Origin: Rhizoclosmatium globosum
Taxonomy: Eukaryota; Chytridiomycota; Chytridiomycetes; Chytridiales; Chytriomycetaceae
Length of the DNA stretch: 64,000 nucleotides
Direction of reading: 5' to 3'
Assembly (NCBI GenBank): GCA_002104985.1
Contig: MCGO01000081.1
Location: 62,001 to 126,000 of the forward strand
The notes below the pieces were generated by a model. It was not told the DNA's origin and ran no database searches. It worked only from the letters and a program-made list of their open reading frames with translations. How positions within the stretch are numbered: position 1 is the first letter of the stretch; the number at the start of each line of letters is the position of its first letter. Both the position numbers and the translations under genes were made by a program. Below, in pieces: positions 44,102 through 55,646 of this stretch.

Positions 44102-45462
44102 ATGCAACTTACTTTTCTCCATCTTCTTTTGCTACTACCCTCCCTCACCAACGCCATTCCACTCTGGCGCTCCCCCGAACGCAAAAAGACGCCAGTGCAC
44201 TCGCTCCTCCTCGCAAAGTCCCGCCACAACCTCACCATCACCGCCCTCGAAACCACCCCGACGTCCAGCTCGTAAACCACGCCGACGCGCTGTACACTGC
44301 CACAGTCTCCTTCGGCAACAACCAAACATTCCAAGTCGATCTGGACACGGGCAGTTCCGACGTCTGGATCCGTGGGTCCATGTGCACCTCGTGGCCCTGG
44401 GACAACTCCTGCGGCATCTTTAAGCGGTCCTTGGATACGAGGGATGAAACGCTGGAGCGGACTCGGCATACTTGGAAGACAAAGTATGGTTCCGGGTCGG
44501 TGCATGGACATGTGTATCGGGGCCCTGTTACGCTTGGTGGAGTTACTACTGATCTGAACTTTGGGGTTAGTGTTCGTGAGCGTGGGTTCCAGAGTACGGG
44601 TGATGGGTTGTGGGGACTTGCGTATCCGGCTATTAATCAGATTGAGGGTGGGAATTGGGTTCAAGCTGCGGGGATTAAGAGCTTTGCGTTTTATTTCAGT
44701 GATAATGTGAATGGGGATTTTGGAGAGCTGACTATTAATGGTGTTGACGAAACCAAGTTTACTGGGGAAATTCAGTATGGTATGCATAATGTTTATTGAT
44801 ATCTGTTAGTCTAATTATTTATTATATCAGTACCACTTATCGAGGAGACTTATTACGAGTTTGCACCAGACGGTTCATTCGTCATCAATGATGTTGAGAT
44901 TCCAATGACTGGCACCAGGGCGATTGCGGACACCGGAACCTCATTGATGCTTCTCCCAGACGATATTTCCGATCAAGTGAACCAAGCCATCGGTGCGACA
45001 TTTGTCCACCATTTCGGTCTTTACATTATCCCTTGCTCCGCTGCCAAAACCGGTCCTGCGATTACAGTCAACATCGGTCAAGCCAGTATCGTCCTTACAG
45101 CATCTGAATACATTCTCGATGGTGGAAACGGTCAAGACTGTGTTTCTGGAATCTCAAAGATTGGAAACCTTGCTCATGGAGGACGTAGTCCACAGTATAT
45201 TCTTGGTGACACTTTCTTGCGTGCTGCATACAGTGTTCATGATATTGAGAATAAGAGAATCGGATTCGCGCAGGCTGTTCATCCAAAGGGAGATAAGGGT
45301 TTGGTTGGCGCTGGAGGTGTCGTGAACCACGAGGCGCTTCTCGCTCAAGCGGCTGCAGACAGAATTGTGGACGATATTAAGCAGGGTTTTAATGATGTGA
45401 AGGAATCGATCAAGAACTTTGTAAGTGGGGATAAGGAGGAGGACAAGGGTGCTAGTCTTTGA
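44102..45462 (+). CDS. Secreted/vacuolar pepsin-like aspartic protease
   Basis: The ATG at 44102 gives a signal peptide (MQLTFLHLLLLLPSLTNAIP) and a short basic propeptide. The A1 fold has both catalytic motifs intact: QVDLDTGSSDVWIRGSMCTS and RAIADTGTSLMLLPDDIS. Other landmarks are the flap region KYGSGSVHGHVYRGPVTLGG, GLWGLAYPAINQ and ILGDTFLRAAYSVHDIENKR. One intron lies at about 44779-44829. The C-terminal extension of about 60 residues is helical and charged, and lacks the apple/PAN-like modules seen in the paralogue at 24741. The signal peptide and the mature enzyme lie in adjacent frames, joined by one extra C in the run at 44256-44259. It should digest protein outside the cell or in the vacuole. 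Confidence 0.88.
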
Positions 45463-45624
45463 ACAGTTTTACATTTACCTCATCTTTCTATGTGATCCGT
45501 ATCAGTCGTTTTTAAATCTATGATCTCATTTATACTTTCCTTCGAATTAGATTGAAACAAAATGTGTTGGATATAATCACTTTTATTCTATGCTCTAATA
45601 TATCAAACCCATACAGCAACCTCT

Positions 45625-48600
45625 CTAATCCGCATTCGCATCGTCATCACTGATAATGCGAATAAACACATCTTCCAACCCAGTCTGACTAATACCCCAC
45701 TCTTGAATTCCACTTCTCTCCTTCTCCCGCTCCATAATCTCGAATAACTCTCCAATACGTCCCTTTTCAGCCGGAAATTCGTACGCAGTGTTTGTACTGA
45801 ACGCATCAACCTTGTTCCATCCGGAGGGCAAAATGCTCTCAACGAAGTCACATGCTCGAGCAGTATCCTCAGCCAACGAGTGGAATGAAAGCTTGAATCC
45901 AGTACCATATAGCTCTTTCAATCTTAGAGGCTGAGCGATACACCGTAAAGATCCCTTGCACATGAGTCCAATACGATGACAAAGCGCTTCCGCCTCTTCC
46001 ATAGAGTGAGTCGTAAGGATAATAGTTTTGTTGTCACGAGCGTTTTGGATGATGTTCCAAATCAAACGACGGACTTGTGGGTCTAAACCAGTTGTTGGTT
46101 CGTCGAGGAAAACGACTTGTGGGTTTCCAAGGAGCGCAATTGCGATTGACAATCGTCTTTTCTCTCCTCCTGACAAGCGTTTCGCGAGACGGCTGCGTAA
46201 GGCTTCCAGACTGACCTGCTCCAAAGAGCGATTAACAGCTTCTCGCTCTTCGCTTTTTCCGATTCCTTTGAGTCTCGCGTAAAAGTACAAGTGCTCTTCA
46301 ACACTTAAGTCTTCCCAGTGAATATCAAACTGTGGACAGACACCAATTGATTGATACACTTGCGCGGTTTGAGTTTTGGTATCAAATCCAGCAAGTCTTG
46401 CAGAACCTCCTGAATTTTCATAGAGACCCGTCAAGATACTGATCAAAGTTGTTTTACCAGCTCCATTTGGTCCAAGAAGTCCGAAAATCGTTCCTTTTTC
46501 TTCAGCGAATGTGACATCTCTAACTGCAATTTTGGGACCAAGGCCTTTACGACTAGGATACACCTTTCGCATGTGGTTCACAATAATCGTCGCATCTTTT
46601 CCATACTTTTCGGCATTCACTCGCAAACGCTCGGCCCTCACGTCATCGTCTTCACGGGCATCGTATTCTCCAGCAACACTCAAAGAGGAATGATGAGCCG
46701 CAGAATTAGCACCCTCTTGATTTGCAGTTTTCGATTTCGTCAACTTCGTAATCCAACTTATCGGCTCAGTGATGGGGAAATGCCAAGGCTTTACAACTCC
46801 AAATTCTGTGGGTACAACAGCACTCAAGTATCCCGCAAGTGCACCGTACACCAAAATTTCGAAAAACAGGAATCCACAGATATTACGGAATTCTCCAGGT
46901 TTCGTAAGAGCCCACATCCCGAATGGAACTCCATCAGTGCTGTAACTCGCCGTATTCATTAATGACAAGCCACGGTAAAAAGCGAATGGTGGCCAAATGT
47001 TCAGAACAGGGAGTTGGACAGAGTCGTTGTATAGGTTGCTGAGAACGAGTGAGATGACGACACCAACAAGGACGACAAGGAATGTCATGACGAGAGCGAT
47101 ACGTGATTTACTGAATAGAGTGGACCCGCAGAATGCCAGACTGATTTGAACATTTCCCCAGAGGAAGAAGAGTGTGATGAGAACAAGCGGCGATGTTTTT
47201 GTGAACATGTCCAGTTTAGATACAAATCCGATGATGATGAAGATGAATGTGGAGCTGATGAAGAGAACAAAGAACGTCATATAATGGGTCACGTAATATG
47301 CCCATGGTTTGACTCCATTCATCTGCATCATAATCTGGATACGGTCCTCTTTCTCTTTGACGAGCATGATCACGAAAATTGGAAGCAGGAATGAAACTCC
47401 GAAGGGATAGAGAATACGTCCAATATAACCTCCAATTGGAAGCTTGATTTCAGTACTTCGAACATCAGGGAATATTCTCAACCCTTGGGTGACAGTTCCT
47501 CTTGCTAAAGTTTTGTTGGCTCCTGCAGTGGCTCTCAAAAGCGCCTGATCCAAAAGCGCAAGATTTTCGAGAAGACGGAATCCTGATGATGGGAAGTTAC
47601 TACTTGCACTTATACGCATATCGTTTCCATAGAACAGGAACAACTTGGCGCGAAGTGCCTCAACATCAAACTCATCCAAGAAGATCGCGCCATACGGCAT
47701 TTCTTGAGTTACAGCTTCAGCAGCAAGTTGGAACTTTTGAATTTTGGCAGTGTTGGAGCTTCCGGAAGTCAGAACAGATTTATCCAATCGAGCCAAGTCG
47801 GCAATCATTTGGTACAGTTTGTCGGAAATGACTGTGTCGACGTCTTCGACAGATTTAATGCTGCTGTTGGATTCAAAGTATGGGTACAGCTGGAAGTCTG
47901 AGAGGAGATATGGGGCAACGCTTGGAGTTGACGAGACGGTGGCTGTGGCTGACTCCGATACTGTCGCATTGAAAGCAGTTGTTGGGGTTGAAGGCGTATT
48001 GTTGGTATTGACTGTAAAGTTTGCGAAAATGCGTTGGGGAATGCTTCCCAGGATTCCAGCGGACTCATTATATTTTGGTACGAGGAATGTAGATGCATTC
48101 AATCGCACCGCTTGCGCGGGTGTCAATTTACCCTTGTCTGGTAGAGAACCGAGGACAGATTCCAATCCAGGGCGAGCACCAACTACAGCCCAATTTGCTT
48201 GCTGGAACTGAGTGAACCATCGGAAAGTTGTGAAATCGAAAGCCTTGTTCGTCATGTTATTGAATTGTGTGATCCATCCACCATCTTTGTCTCTAAATTG
48301 GTTGACAGTATCGCACAAAATAAACTACATACCAGGAGGTGGAATGTATGAAGCATCCATTTTCGCAATGCCCGTCAAGTTTGCATTCCGTTCATATACT
48401 GGACTATTCTGAGGATAGCTGTCACCAAACCAAACCACACAAGGATGGTTGAAGTTGTACACTGAAGCACCAGGAGGCCCTTGCATGGCATTGAGGTTTC
48501 CGAATTTGATGTAGTTATAATAGTTAACTTGCTTCCCATTGGTTACGTTGGATCCGTACACATGCGAATCTCCAGCTTTGAAGACAGGCCATCCTCCGTC

Positions 48601-48865
48601 ATTGAGTGACGAGTTTGCCGAGCAATAGAGAATGTTTTCGATTGATTGGGATCTTTGGATGAGACCGGCGATGAATACTCCCATTACGGCTGAGATACCA
48701 ACCATCAAAAGGGGACATAGGCTTGGGGGACAGGTTGTTATGATTGATAGCAGAGCTAGCAACTACTTACAGGATACAGCACACATTAGTCCCAATCTGA
48801 CGGCTTTGGACAGATATGCTCTTTCGAATCAATGCTCGAAGCTGATGGCCTTTGTGGATGGCCAT
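45625..48865 (-). CDS. ABC transporter, subfamily A (half-size)
   Basis: A lipid-type exporter of the ABCA group. The start at 48865 (MAIHKGHQLRALIRKSISVQ) is followed by RQIGTNVCCIL, the usual ABCA N-terminus entering TM1. A large extracytoplasmic loop of about 450 residues comes next, then five or six TM helices (FGVSFLLPIFVIMLVKEKED, YYVTHYMTFFVLFISSTFIF, VVISLVLSNLYND). A single nucleotide-binding domain has Walker A GPNGAGKTT, signature RLSGGEKRRLSIAIALLG, Walker B VVFLDEPTTGLDP and the switch His in TTHSMEEAEAL. It ends SDDDANAD* at 45625. Only one TM-NBD unit is present, so it probably works as a dimer. There are two introns near the 5' end; the rest is one 897-residue frame without breaks. 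Confidence 0.92.
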
Positions 48866-49646
48866 TGTCAACGGATTGTGTCAGAGATTGCGAGGAAGAA
48901 AGTGAGGGAAATGATTTTCAATCACAGGCACGCTCCAATACAAGCACAAGCCTAATAATTGTGCTTGATGTCTTTTTTGGAGGTATATAGCATAGTTCCC
49001 TCAACTCGAACACTAATAAGGAATGAAGGCCGTCTGTTACTTCAACCAAAATAATGTGGCTGCCTTGAAATTACTCTACTTCAGACGATTCAAATAAGTG
49101 CAAAGAGTTCTTTATTATCGAATGACTTCGCGGGGAATAACAGTGAGGCAACGGGCTAATTCCTGCAAGGCGCCTCGATTTACTGACGTGGAGCACCACG
49201 GATCTCCTTGAACTTCATCTGGAACTATATTATGGAAAGTAGTTAGTAATTTCGTGCATGAAGTGAAGATGTCGATTGTTGGATGTTGGAATATCCATGG
49301 GCAAAACCAATTGGTTTGTCACATCATCAAGCCGTTACGTCCATCGTTACGTCCATCAAAATACGCTGCTTATTTAATTCCGTGCTCCAGAAGACATTTT
49401 GACTTTGGCGGTAGGCTTCATTATAGAGCAGGTCCCTCAAATATACCCCTTCCCTATGGCGAAGCATACACATGGAATAAAATCTCTATAAATATTTCGG
49501 GCATGAATCCCACATTCCATACTGTCATGGCCAATGTTGTCAACGTCCCTGACTTCCTCGCTCTCCATCCTAGCCAGTCCTCTTCCTACTCCTCCTTCTC
49601 CTCCTGACTCCATAAACTATTACTCATGACTATCTAGCCATCTACA
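48866..49646. other. Gene-poor spacer, possible small minus-strand exon
   Basis: No convincing gene lies in these 780 bp. Reading the minus strand, a splice-acceptor-like TATAG just before 49220 is followed by an open codon run ending KFKEIRGAPRQ* near 49180, and an upstream ATG (MSSGARN) near 49395. I cannot join them into a supported gene. A 12-bp unit GTTACGTCCATC occurs twice in tandem around 49335-49357. Confidence 0.35.
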
Positions 49647-49960
49647 CTATCGCAGAGCAACTCCAATGAGGCGCACCTTCTTAGCAGAAGCACCAGCGTA
49701 CAAGAAGAGAGGGAAGGCCACGGCCAAAGCAAGCACGTGGGTAGTAGTTCTTCTGTTAAACTTGAAGTAATGGTGAGTGTTTTCCTGCATGTTGAACCAT
49801 TTCTCTGTTTGTATTTGGTGGTTAACGATTGATCGATGAAGGGCCAGTCAGTCACACGCACCAATGGCAGGATCTAAAGCGATGAGTCAGTAAACTAAGC
49901 TGGGTTATGAAGGAGAAAGAGAGACTGACCAAAGAGAAGTTGGGGACCACCACCAGCCAT
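49647..49960 (-). CDS. Single-TM mitochondrial protein, NDUFB4/B15-like complex I subunit
   Basis: Three tiny exons. The start at 49960 (MAGGGPQLLF) is followed after one intron by DPAI, completed across a second intron to DPAIEKWFNMQENTHHYFKF. The last exon continues NRRTTTHVLALAVAFPLFLY, one transmembrane helix, and ends KKVRLIGVALR* at 49647. The pattern MAG..DPAIE(K/R)W...(H/Y)YF.(F/W).(P/R)RT then a TM helix matches the fungal B15/NDUFB4 accessory subunit of respiratory complex I in the inner mitochondrial membrane. The product is about 70 residues. The gene itself is well supported by two consistent introns; the family name is moderately sure. Its start is 40 bp from the CBP20 start on the other strand. 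Confidence 0.62.
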
Positions 49961-49999
49961 TTGTTCGTTTTTTTAGAAAGATTTGAATAAGAGAAGAGA
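49961..49999. promoter_or_regulatory. Extremely short bidirectional promoter
   Basis: Only 39 bp lie between the start codons of the NDUFB4-like gene (minus) and CBP20 (plus). Both 5' leaders must therefore overlap, or transcription starts inside the opposite gene. Confidence 0.6.
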
Positions 50000-51099
50000 A
50001 TGGTGTCCTCTCGCAAGTCGCTGTTTCCGTCTTTGGCGGCTCCTTCATCGTACTTTGACAGGAAGTATAAGGTACCTTAATTAGGGTATTTAATTGGGTG
50101 TAAGTGTGTGGTATCTGATGGCTGGCTGGCAGGGAACCCGTCAAGACTTCTTTAATGCTCTGGCTGTATCATCAACGCTCTACGTGGGAAACCTGTCCTT
50201 CTTTACAACTGAAGAGCAAATTCTGGCTCTCTTTGGCAAAGTGGGCCCAGTCAAAAGGTGCGTTAACAAGACTGTTGAGCCAGTACCCTGATTAAACCCA
50301 CAAACAAACAAACTTCCTTCAGAATCATCATGGGCCTCGACAGACACAAACGAACGCCATGTGGATTCTGCTTTGTCGAATACTTCCACCGCAAAGACGC
50401 CCTCAAGTGTGTTCAGTTTATTAGTGGCACAAAACTTGACGACAGAGCCATTCGTACCGATTTGGATCCAGGTTTCGTGAATGACAGACAATATGGACGT
50501 GGAAAGTCGGGAGGTCAGGTGTGTGTCAAGTGGTTGGGGCTCTGGATAAAGCTTGGGAGACTTGTGCGAAACAGTCACTGAACTGTTCTTCAAACAAATA
50601 TCTAGGTCAGAGACGAATACCGTAAAGATTATGATGCCGGTAGAGGTGGATGGGGAGCCCAAGACTTTAGCCAGTACGAAGCTATGCAGGAACAACGTCT
50701 TGCCAAACAAACCGAGACCTACAACTCAACGGGTGCTGGTGTTCCAATGGGAGCAAGAGATGACTTTTATCATGGTACTTTTGATCATATCGTACCCTAC
50801 GCGCTTTTGTATTTACCTTGATATTCTTAGCCAATCGTGCACCTGCTTCATCGAACCGTGATAATACCCAGTCGTTCCCGTCCTACCGAAGCAAGAGAAG
50901 GGAGAGAGATGACGATGAAGAGGAGCCACAAGGAGCAGGAGGAAAACGAGGCAGAGATGAAACTGCAGATGATGATGGTTATGTTGATGAATTTGGTAGA
51001 CACAGGCCGGTAAGTTGGATTCTTCATGCTTTAATGCCTTGACGTACTAAACTCCGGCGTCAGAACCCTCGCTTCAGACCTGAGCATGATGATGAATAA
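50000..51099 (+). CDS. NCBP2: Nuclear cap-binding protein subunit 2 (CBP20)
   Basis: CBP20 binds the m7G cap of RNA polymerase II transcripts with CBP80 in the nucleus. The start at 50000 ([20 protein letters not shown]) is followed by RKYK|GTRQDF across an intron. The RRM has RNP2 [17 protein letters not shown] and RNP1 [15 protein letters not shown]. The C-terminal cap-binding region is [20 protein letters not shown] then [18 protein letters not shown], nearly identical to the human protein. An unusually long acidic/basic tail ([32 protein letters not shown]) ends FRPEHDDE* at 51097-51099. There are five or six introns and no frame problem. Cap-stacking tyrosines lie in the SSYFDRKY segment, as in the family. 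Confidence 0.93.
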
Positions 51100-51250
51100 A
51101 CGTTTGGGAGCAGTTATTTGCAGGTTCCTTCCAGTCAATAAATTTACTTCTAGTTTTTGTTTTATTGAATTTAGATGATGGAAATGTAGCCCACGTACTC
51201 AGAAGAAAATTACTTTTGCTGGAAAGAAAAGCTGAAGGTTAGTGTAGGAA

Positions 51251-54200
51251 TCAACTAAAGCTAATGAACTCAACTCTTATCATGCGTTTCGTGTTCTTTC
51301 GCGCGTTGTAAAATGGCAAAGAATCTGGGTCCTCCTGTGACATTTTCTCCAACTGCAAACGATCAAACTTTTCACCGATATCCATGAGATCCTGTCATGA
51401 ATTCACAATAGTTAGTCCCATACTACAATTCCCTCGAATACAATACCTCGCCATAACTAGCCCCACCTCCCTCCTCAACCCCACCAACTCCACCAACCCC
51501 AAAGTTCCCTTCAAACCACGCCTCAAACTCAACCATAAGCTTCTGTCGCACACTCTCGACAAGTTTCCCACATACCCAACCTCCCCTCTCACACCCTTCA
51601 ACATCTCGACATTCTCTCTATACGACGCTTTCACGCTCTTGAGCTTCTCAATCAACGCGTACTCCTCCTCATCGATGATCACATCGCTGTCTGAAGGGCA
51701 GGCGGCTTTCCTGTGCGTCTACGTGCTTCGATTTGGGACTTTAGGGTGTCGATTTGGGTTTTCGAGTCGGAGAGGGTTGCGGCGAGGGTTTGTGCGGATT
51801 TCTTTTTTTCTTTTAGGGATGCTGTTTTTTTTTTGTGTGGGTATGGAGTTTTAGGAGTAAACGTTGGGTATTGGTAAGTGGGTACCTTTGTTTTCACAGA
51901 GGATGCGGTACATTTCTGCGCCTTTCCGCGTTTGAAGTTTTCGAATTCTTCGGCGCGGGAGATTGGTTGGAGGCCGTGGTGGTGTGCTGGGGCGTGGTGG
52001 ACTGTGGACTTGCCGCTGCCGGCTCGTTTTCCTGGGAGGGTGGGGAGGTGGTTGTGCATATCTTGACGCGATGATATATCTCGCTGTGGAGAAGTTTGAG
52101 TGTGAGCTACTAAAAACAAAGCTGGGAACATACTTCATATGTAAAGTCGTCATCTTCGTCATGGTACGGGCCACCATTAAGTGGCCTGGACATTGCGACT
52201 GCTCCGCCCTTTTTCTTTTTGATGTTGCTTCTGTATAGAAGTTCCTTGTTTCCGGGAGCCTTTGCGTGTTGAAATTAAGTTGAAGCAATTGGAAATACAA
52301 ACATACCAATCCGACGCTGAAACCAGAAGCTTCCGTGTCTCCCACACAATCATCTCGATCAAACTCGTGGAGAACTTTCGAGCCCTTTGTTCACGATTAA
52401 CTATCATATGAAACACAATTGTGAAGAGTCTTACTCTGACTTCATCGTGTTTGTCTCCAATCAATCCTCCTGGTACGCCAGCACCTCCGTTGGCGGCCAT
52501 CTTGCGAATAGTCGTAACAAGATCGTCTCGTTCTTGCTCCAGCGCCTTATAAATCAACTTGAACTGCAAGAAGTATTCGCGAACCTGTCTCAAACTAACA
52601 ATCTTGCAACCGAAAAAAGAAATGAGCACGACACATCAAACATAAAAAAAACCAAGACAAACCTCCAACTCCGCCTCCTCATCCCTCAAATACGCCTTAA
52701 CAACCTTCCCCAACTCCCCCCTCTGCGCCTCCCCAAAACTCTCATACTGAACATGACTCCGATTCGCCAACGAGTCATGCATAGCAAGCTCCTGCTTCAA
52801 CTCTCTCACCTCCCGCTCATACTTCTTCATCAACGCAACCGCATCAAACTGCACATTCACACAGGCGTGTTGGCAACACACATCATCCGCGTCGCGAAGC
52901 GCAGCGTCGAGATTGTTTCTTCAATGTGTTCCTTCTCGCCCCAGATGTTTGCGATCATGAGGGTGTTGCAGGAGCCGCCGAGGGAGTCGCGGAGGACGTG
53001 GGTTAGCTTGGATTGGCGGTATGGGATGTGGTCGCGTTTTCGGTCGGAGAGGGCGATGATTACTTGTTCGAGAATGTGAGGGATTTGTTGATGTCTGTGA
53101 TATGTTATTTGTGAGAGGAGTTTTGTGCGTGTAGAGGTGCGGGGTTGGAATTTTACACATTGCTTCTTTTAGGGAGAGGCCTTGGGTGTGTGTTTTGGAG
53201 ATTCTTTCACTTCCGGCTAGATCGACGAGGTTTAGTTTGGAAGAGATTACACGTTCGGAGGATTCAACGCGGGACCGGGATTCCAGGTAAATCGTGAAGA
53301 TACAATGAGATCTGAAAACATGATCAAGACCATATCAGCAGCTTTCAAAGTATTAACTTGTACTAACCTAGTAGAAATCTTGTTCAACTGATGCTCAGCA
53401 ATCGAACGGTTCGTTTCTCCTTCAAACAACAAATTCAAAGCTCCTCCTCATTATTCGCAATCTGCATCGTCAGTCCTTTCACATGCGAGACTCCTTTCAC
53501 GGGTTTGAATCAGCACATCTAAATCAGTCCAAACGGAAAACAATACCAGTCTTGTTGTCCTCAACAACAGCCAAACTAGTTCCCTCAATACCATGTTCCG
53601 CGTCAGGCAACGTTGCAAGCAAATCAACAATCTGCTCATTGTATATTTCGAGGTACGATACACGGATCGTACACGCCATTTGCGGGCGTTCAGCAACTTC
53701 ACGGAAGATGTGAGAAATCGCACGTGGAATCAGACCACGATGCTTATAGTTTTCAGTTGCTCCCGTCCTAATAATTTCGTAGATATTCAGAATTATCTGG
53801 AAGAGTCGAAAGGGATTGACAAAAAATGACGTTTTACATTGTGAAGGTCTTTCCTGCTCCAGTTTGTCCATAAGCCATAATAGTTCCTGTCGAATATATA
53901 AATATAGTTGAAGGACGAAGGACGGAAAGTGTTATACCGTGATATCCGTCCATCACGGATTTGATAATCGGCAATCCACACTCATCATACACTTTTTCCT
54001 GTGACGCGTTGTGGAGGATGTTATCGAACCGGAAGTCCCAGTTCTCTTGCTGGTTATTGATGAACCCGCCGTCGCTTCCTTTCGGGATATGGATGTGAAG
54101 ACTCTGTCAAGGAGCAGGTTGATTCCTGTGGTGATCAAAGTTGGGAGGGAATCCAACCTTTTGGTCAGGATCAAACTTGATTTCGTCGTTTGCAAACTCT

Positions 54201-54271
54201 GATGTTGGACGTGTTCGGATCACGACTTTGACGTGTTTGGCTTCCTCCTTTTCTTTTGAGGATGCTGACAT
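51251..54271 (-). CDS. KIF9: Kinesin-9 family motor (KIF9-like)
   Basis: Kinesin-9 motors work inside flagella. The start at 54271 (MSASSKEKEEAKHVKVVIRT) opens the motor domain. Across introns one reads HIPKGSDGGFINNQQENWDF, the P-loop YGQTGAGKTFTM, TGATENYKHRGLIPRAI, RVSYLEIYNEQIVDLLATLP, switch I NKISTR(SH), switch II NLVDLAGSERI and INKSLTFLEQVIIAL. The neck continues HVQYESFGEAQRGE. The C-terminal half is coiled coil and contains FFxQFK..YKALEQERDDL, SRAEEFENFKRGK, IIDEEEYALIEKLKSVKA and a terminal EKMSQEDPDSLPFYNARK signature of the family. It ends FISFS* at 51251. More than ten introns. One base is missing in the TTTCCC at 51564-51569, which otherwise cuts off the last ~90 residues. Confidence 0.92.
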
Positions 54272-54390
54272 TTGATTTATTGCCTTTTTTTGTTAAGTTT
54301 AAAAAGAGAAAGGAAGAAGGATGGACAAGGCACTGTATCTACTTCGAGTGAAGAAAGCAGTTGAGTAACTTGTTCTTAAGTGTGTATTAG

Positions 54391-55088
54391 ATGGCATTAG
54401 GATCTAATATGCACGGTGGTCTCCTTCAGTCACCCGTTCTTCGCCAGGGACATCCGATCCTCAGAGCACCCGCAACAGCCGTTGATCCATCCACAATCAC
54501 ACTTTCCACCTCAAAATGCAGCACCGCAATCGCCGCAATGAAGTCCGTCTTCGACTCTCCCTACCACTCAATCATTGGTCTCTCAGCTCCTCAGGTTCTT
54601 TCTTCCCCTTTAACCAACTTCCAACTGAATCCCTATATAAACAAGGTCGGCCATCCCTCAGAATCATTGGCTACAAAATCGGGAAGGAATCCTTGAACCA
54701 AACCAAACTGCCTCCAACACCTTTAACGTTCCTCATCAACCCAACATTAACCCCTCTTGACCGTGAGTCCAAATGGACACACGAATACGAATCGTGTGAA
54801 TCACTGCCACATTACAATTGTATCGTGAAGCGGCCTGGGAAAGTTGAAATGAAGGCGTTGAATTTGGATGGTGCAGAGGTGCAGTTCACGGTGGAAGGCT
54901 TTTTGGCAAAAGTGTTGCACCATGAGATGGATCATTTGGAGGGCGTTTCCTTGGTGGATCGTATGGTTCCTGGGACGTTGAGGCATGATCAGGTTAGTTT
55001 TGTATTTCTTTTATGTCTTTAGAATGAAGCTAATCCATTTTGAATGCAGTATATTGATGTGTATGAGAATTATCCTGCCAAAAAGTGA
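54391..55088 (+). CDS. Peptide deformylase, animal-mitochondrial type
   Basis: PDF removes the formyl group from new proteins made in mitochondria. The start at 54391 (MALGSNMHGGLLQSPVLRQG) is followed by motif 1 IIGLSAPQ, an intron of about 63 nt, and SLRIIGYKIGKES. Motif 2 reads ESCESLPHY, with the metal-ligand Cys. Motif 3 is HHEMDHLEG, with two His ligands and the catalytic Glu. The last exon gives YIDVYENYPAKK*. Bacterial and plastid enzymes have EGCLS in motif 2. The Glu in place of Leu (CES) is the hallmark of animal mitochondrial PDF, which is slower. Here the preceding Gly is also Ser. One C is missing at 54651-54652, just after the intron. The kinesin-9 start lies 120 bp away on the other strand. 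Confidence 0.85.
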
Positions 55089-55646
55089 AAATAAATCCGT
55101 CATAACTGGATAACTATTCGTCTATCCTCTTTCGTGGTATGATTACAGTCATATAGTTTTTTTTTTTTTTTTTTTTTTATATCTGACGACCAGTTTACTG
55201 TCGTTTTTCTTGAACTTGTGCTAGCAGATGTGACCACTCAGTGCATTATCACTTTTGGCCGAATGCTGAAATAAAGAAAGCAGCGAAGCTTGATGCGATC
55301 AGATAACAGAATACTGTCGCAGAGAGCGTACAGTCATAGCAACACTCTGTGGAATCTGTACAGAGATATTGCATTTTTGTGTTTGGTTGTATTTTTTTGC
55401 AGCAGGACTGGCACATATTTTACTTGTCCTTGAATCTCCTTGACTGGTTGAATTTCTAACCGCTATACGATATGAGAAAAAGTAGAAAAGCAGAAGGAGA
55501 AATCAATTGCATCTGGTCATCGTTACGAGAGGAATACGTTCGTTGCATGATCATTATCTGAATGCTGATCTATCAGTTTTTTGCTTATTTCGTAGAATTA
55601 TGGAGATTCATGTGAGAATCATTGGTGAATTGGTTTTTTTTTTATT
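55089..55646. other. Intergenic region with a 22-nt T run
   Basis: About 560 bp between convergent 3' ends of the deformylase and the RraA-like gene. The notable feature is an uninterrupted T run at 55157-55178. I find no flanking direct repeats that would mark a retroposed sequence, and no ORF of interest. Confidence 0.6.

Noticed and set aside
49254..49607. Plus-strand 117-codon ORF in the gene-poor spacer
   Set aside because: No recognisable motif, ends in a Ser-rich low-complexity run, and no supporting introns or neighbours.
55157..55178. T22 run as the poly(A) of a retroposed gene on the minus strand
   Set aside because: No target-site duplication and no coding remnant beside it. A simple homopolymer is enough.
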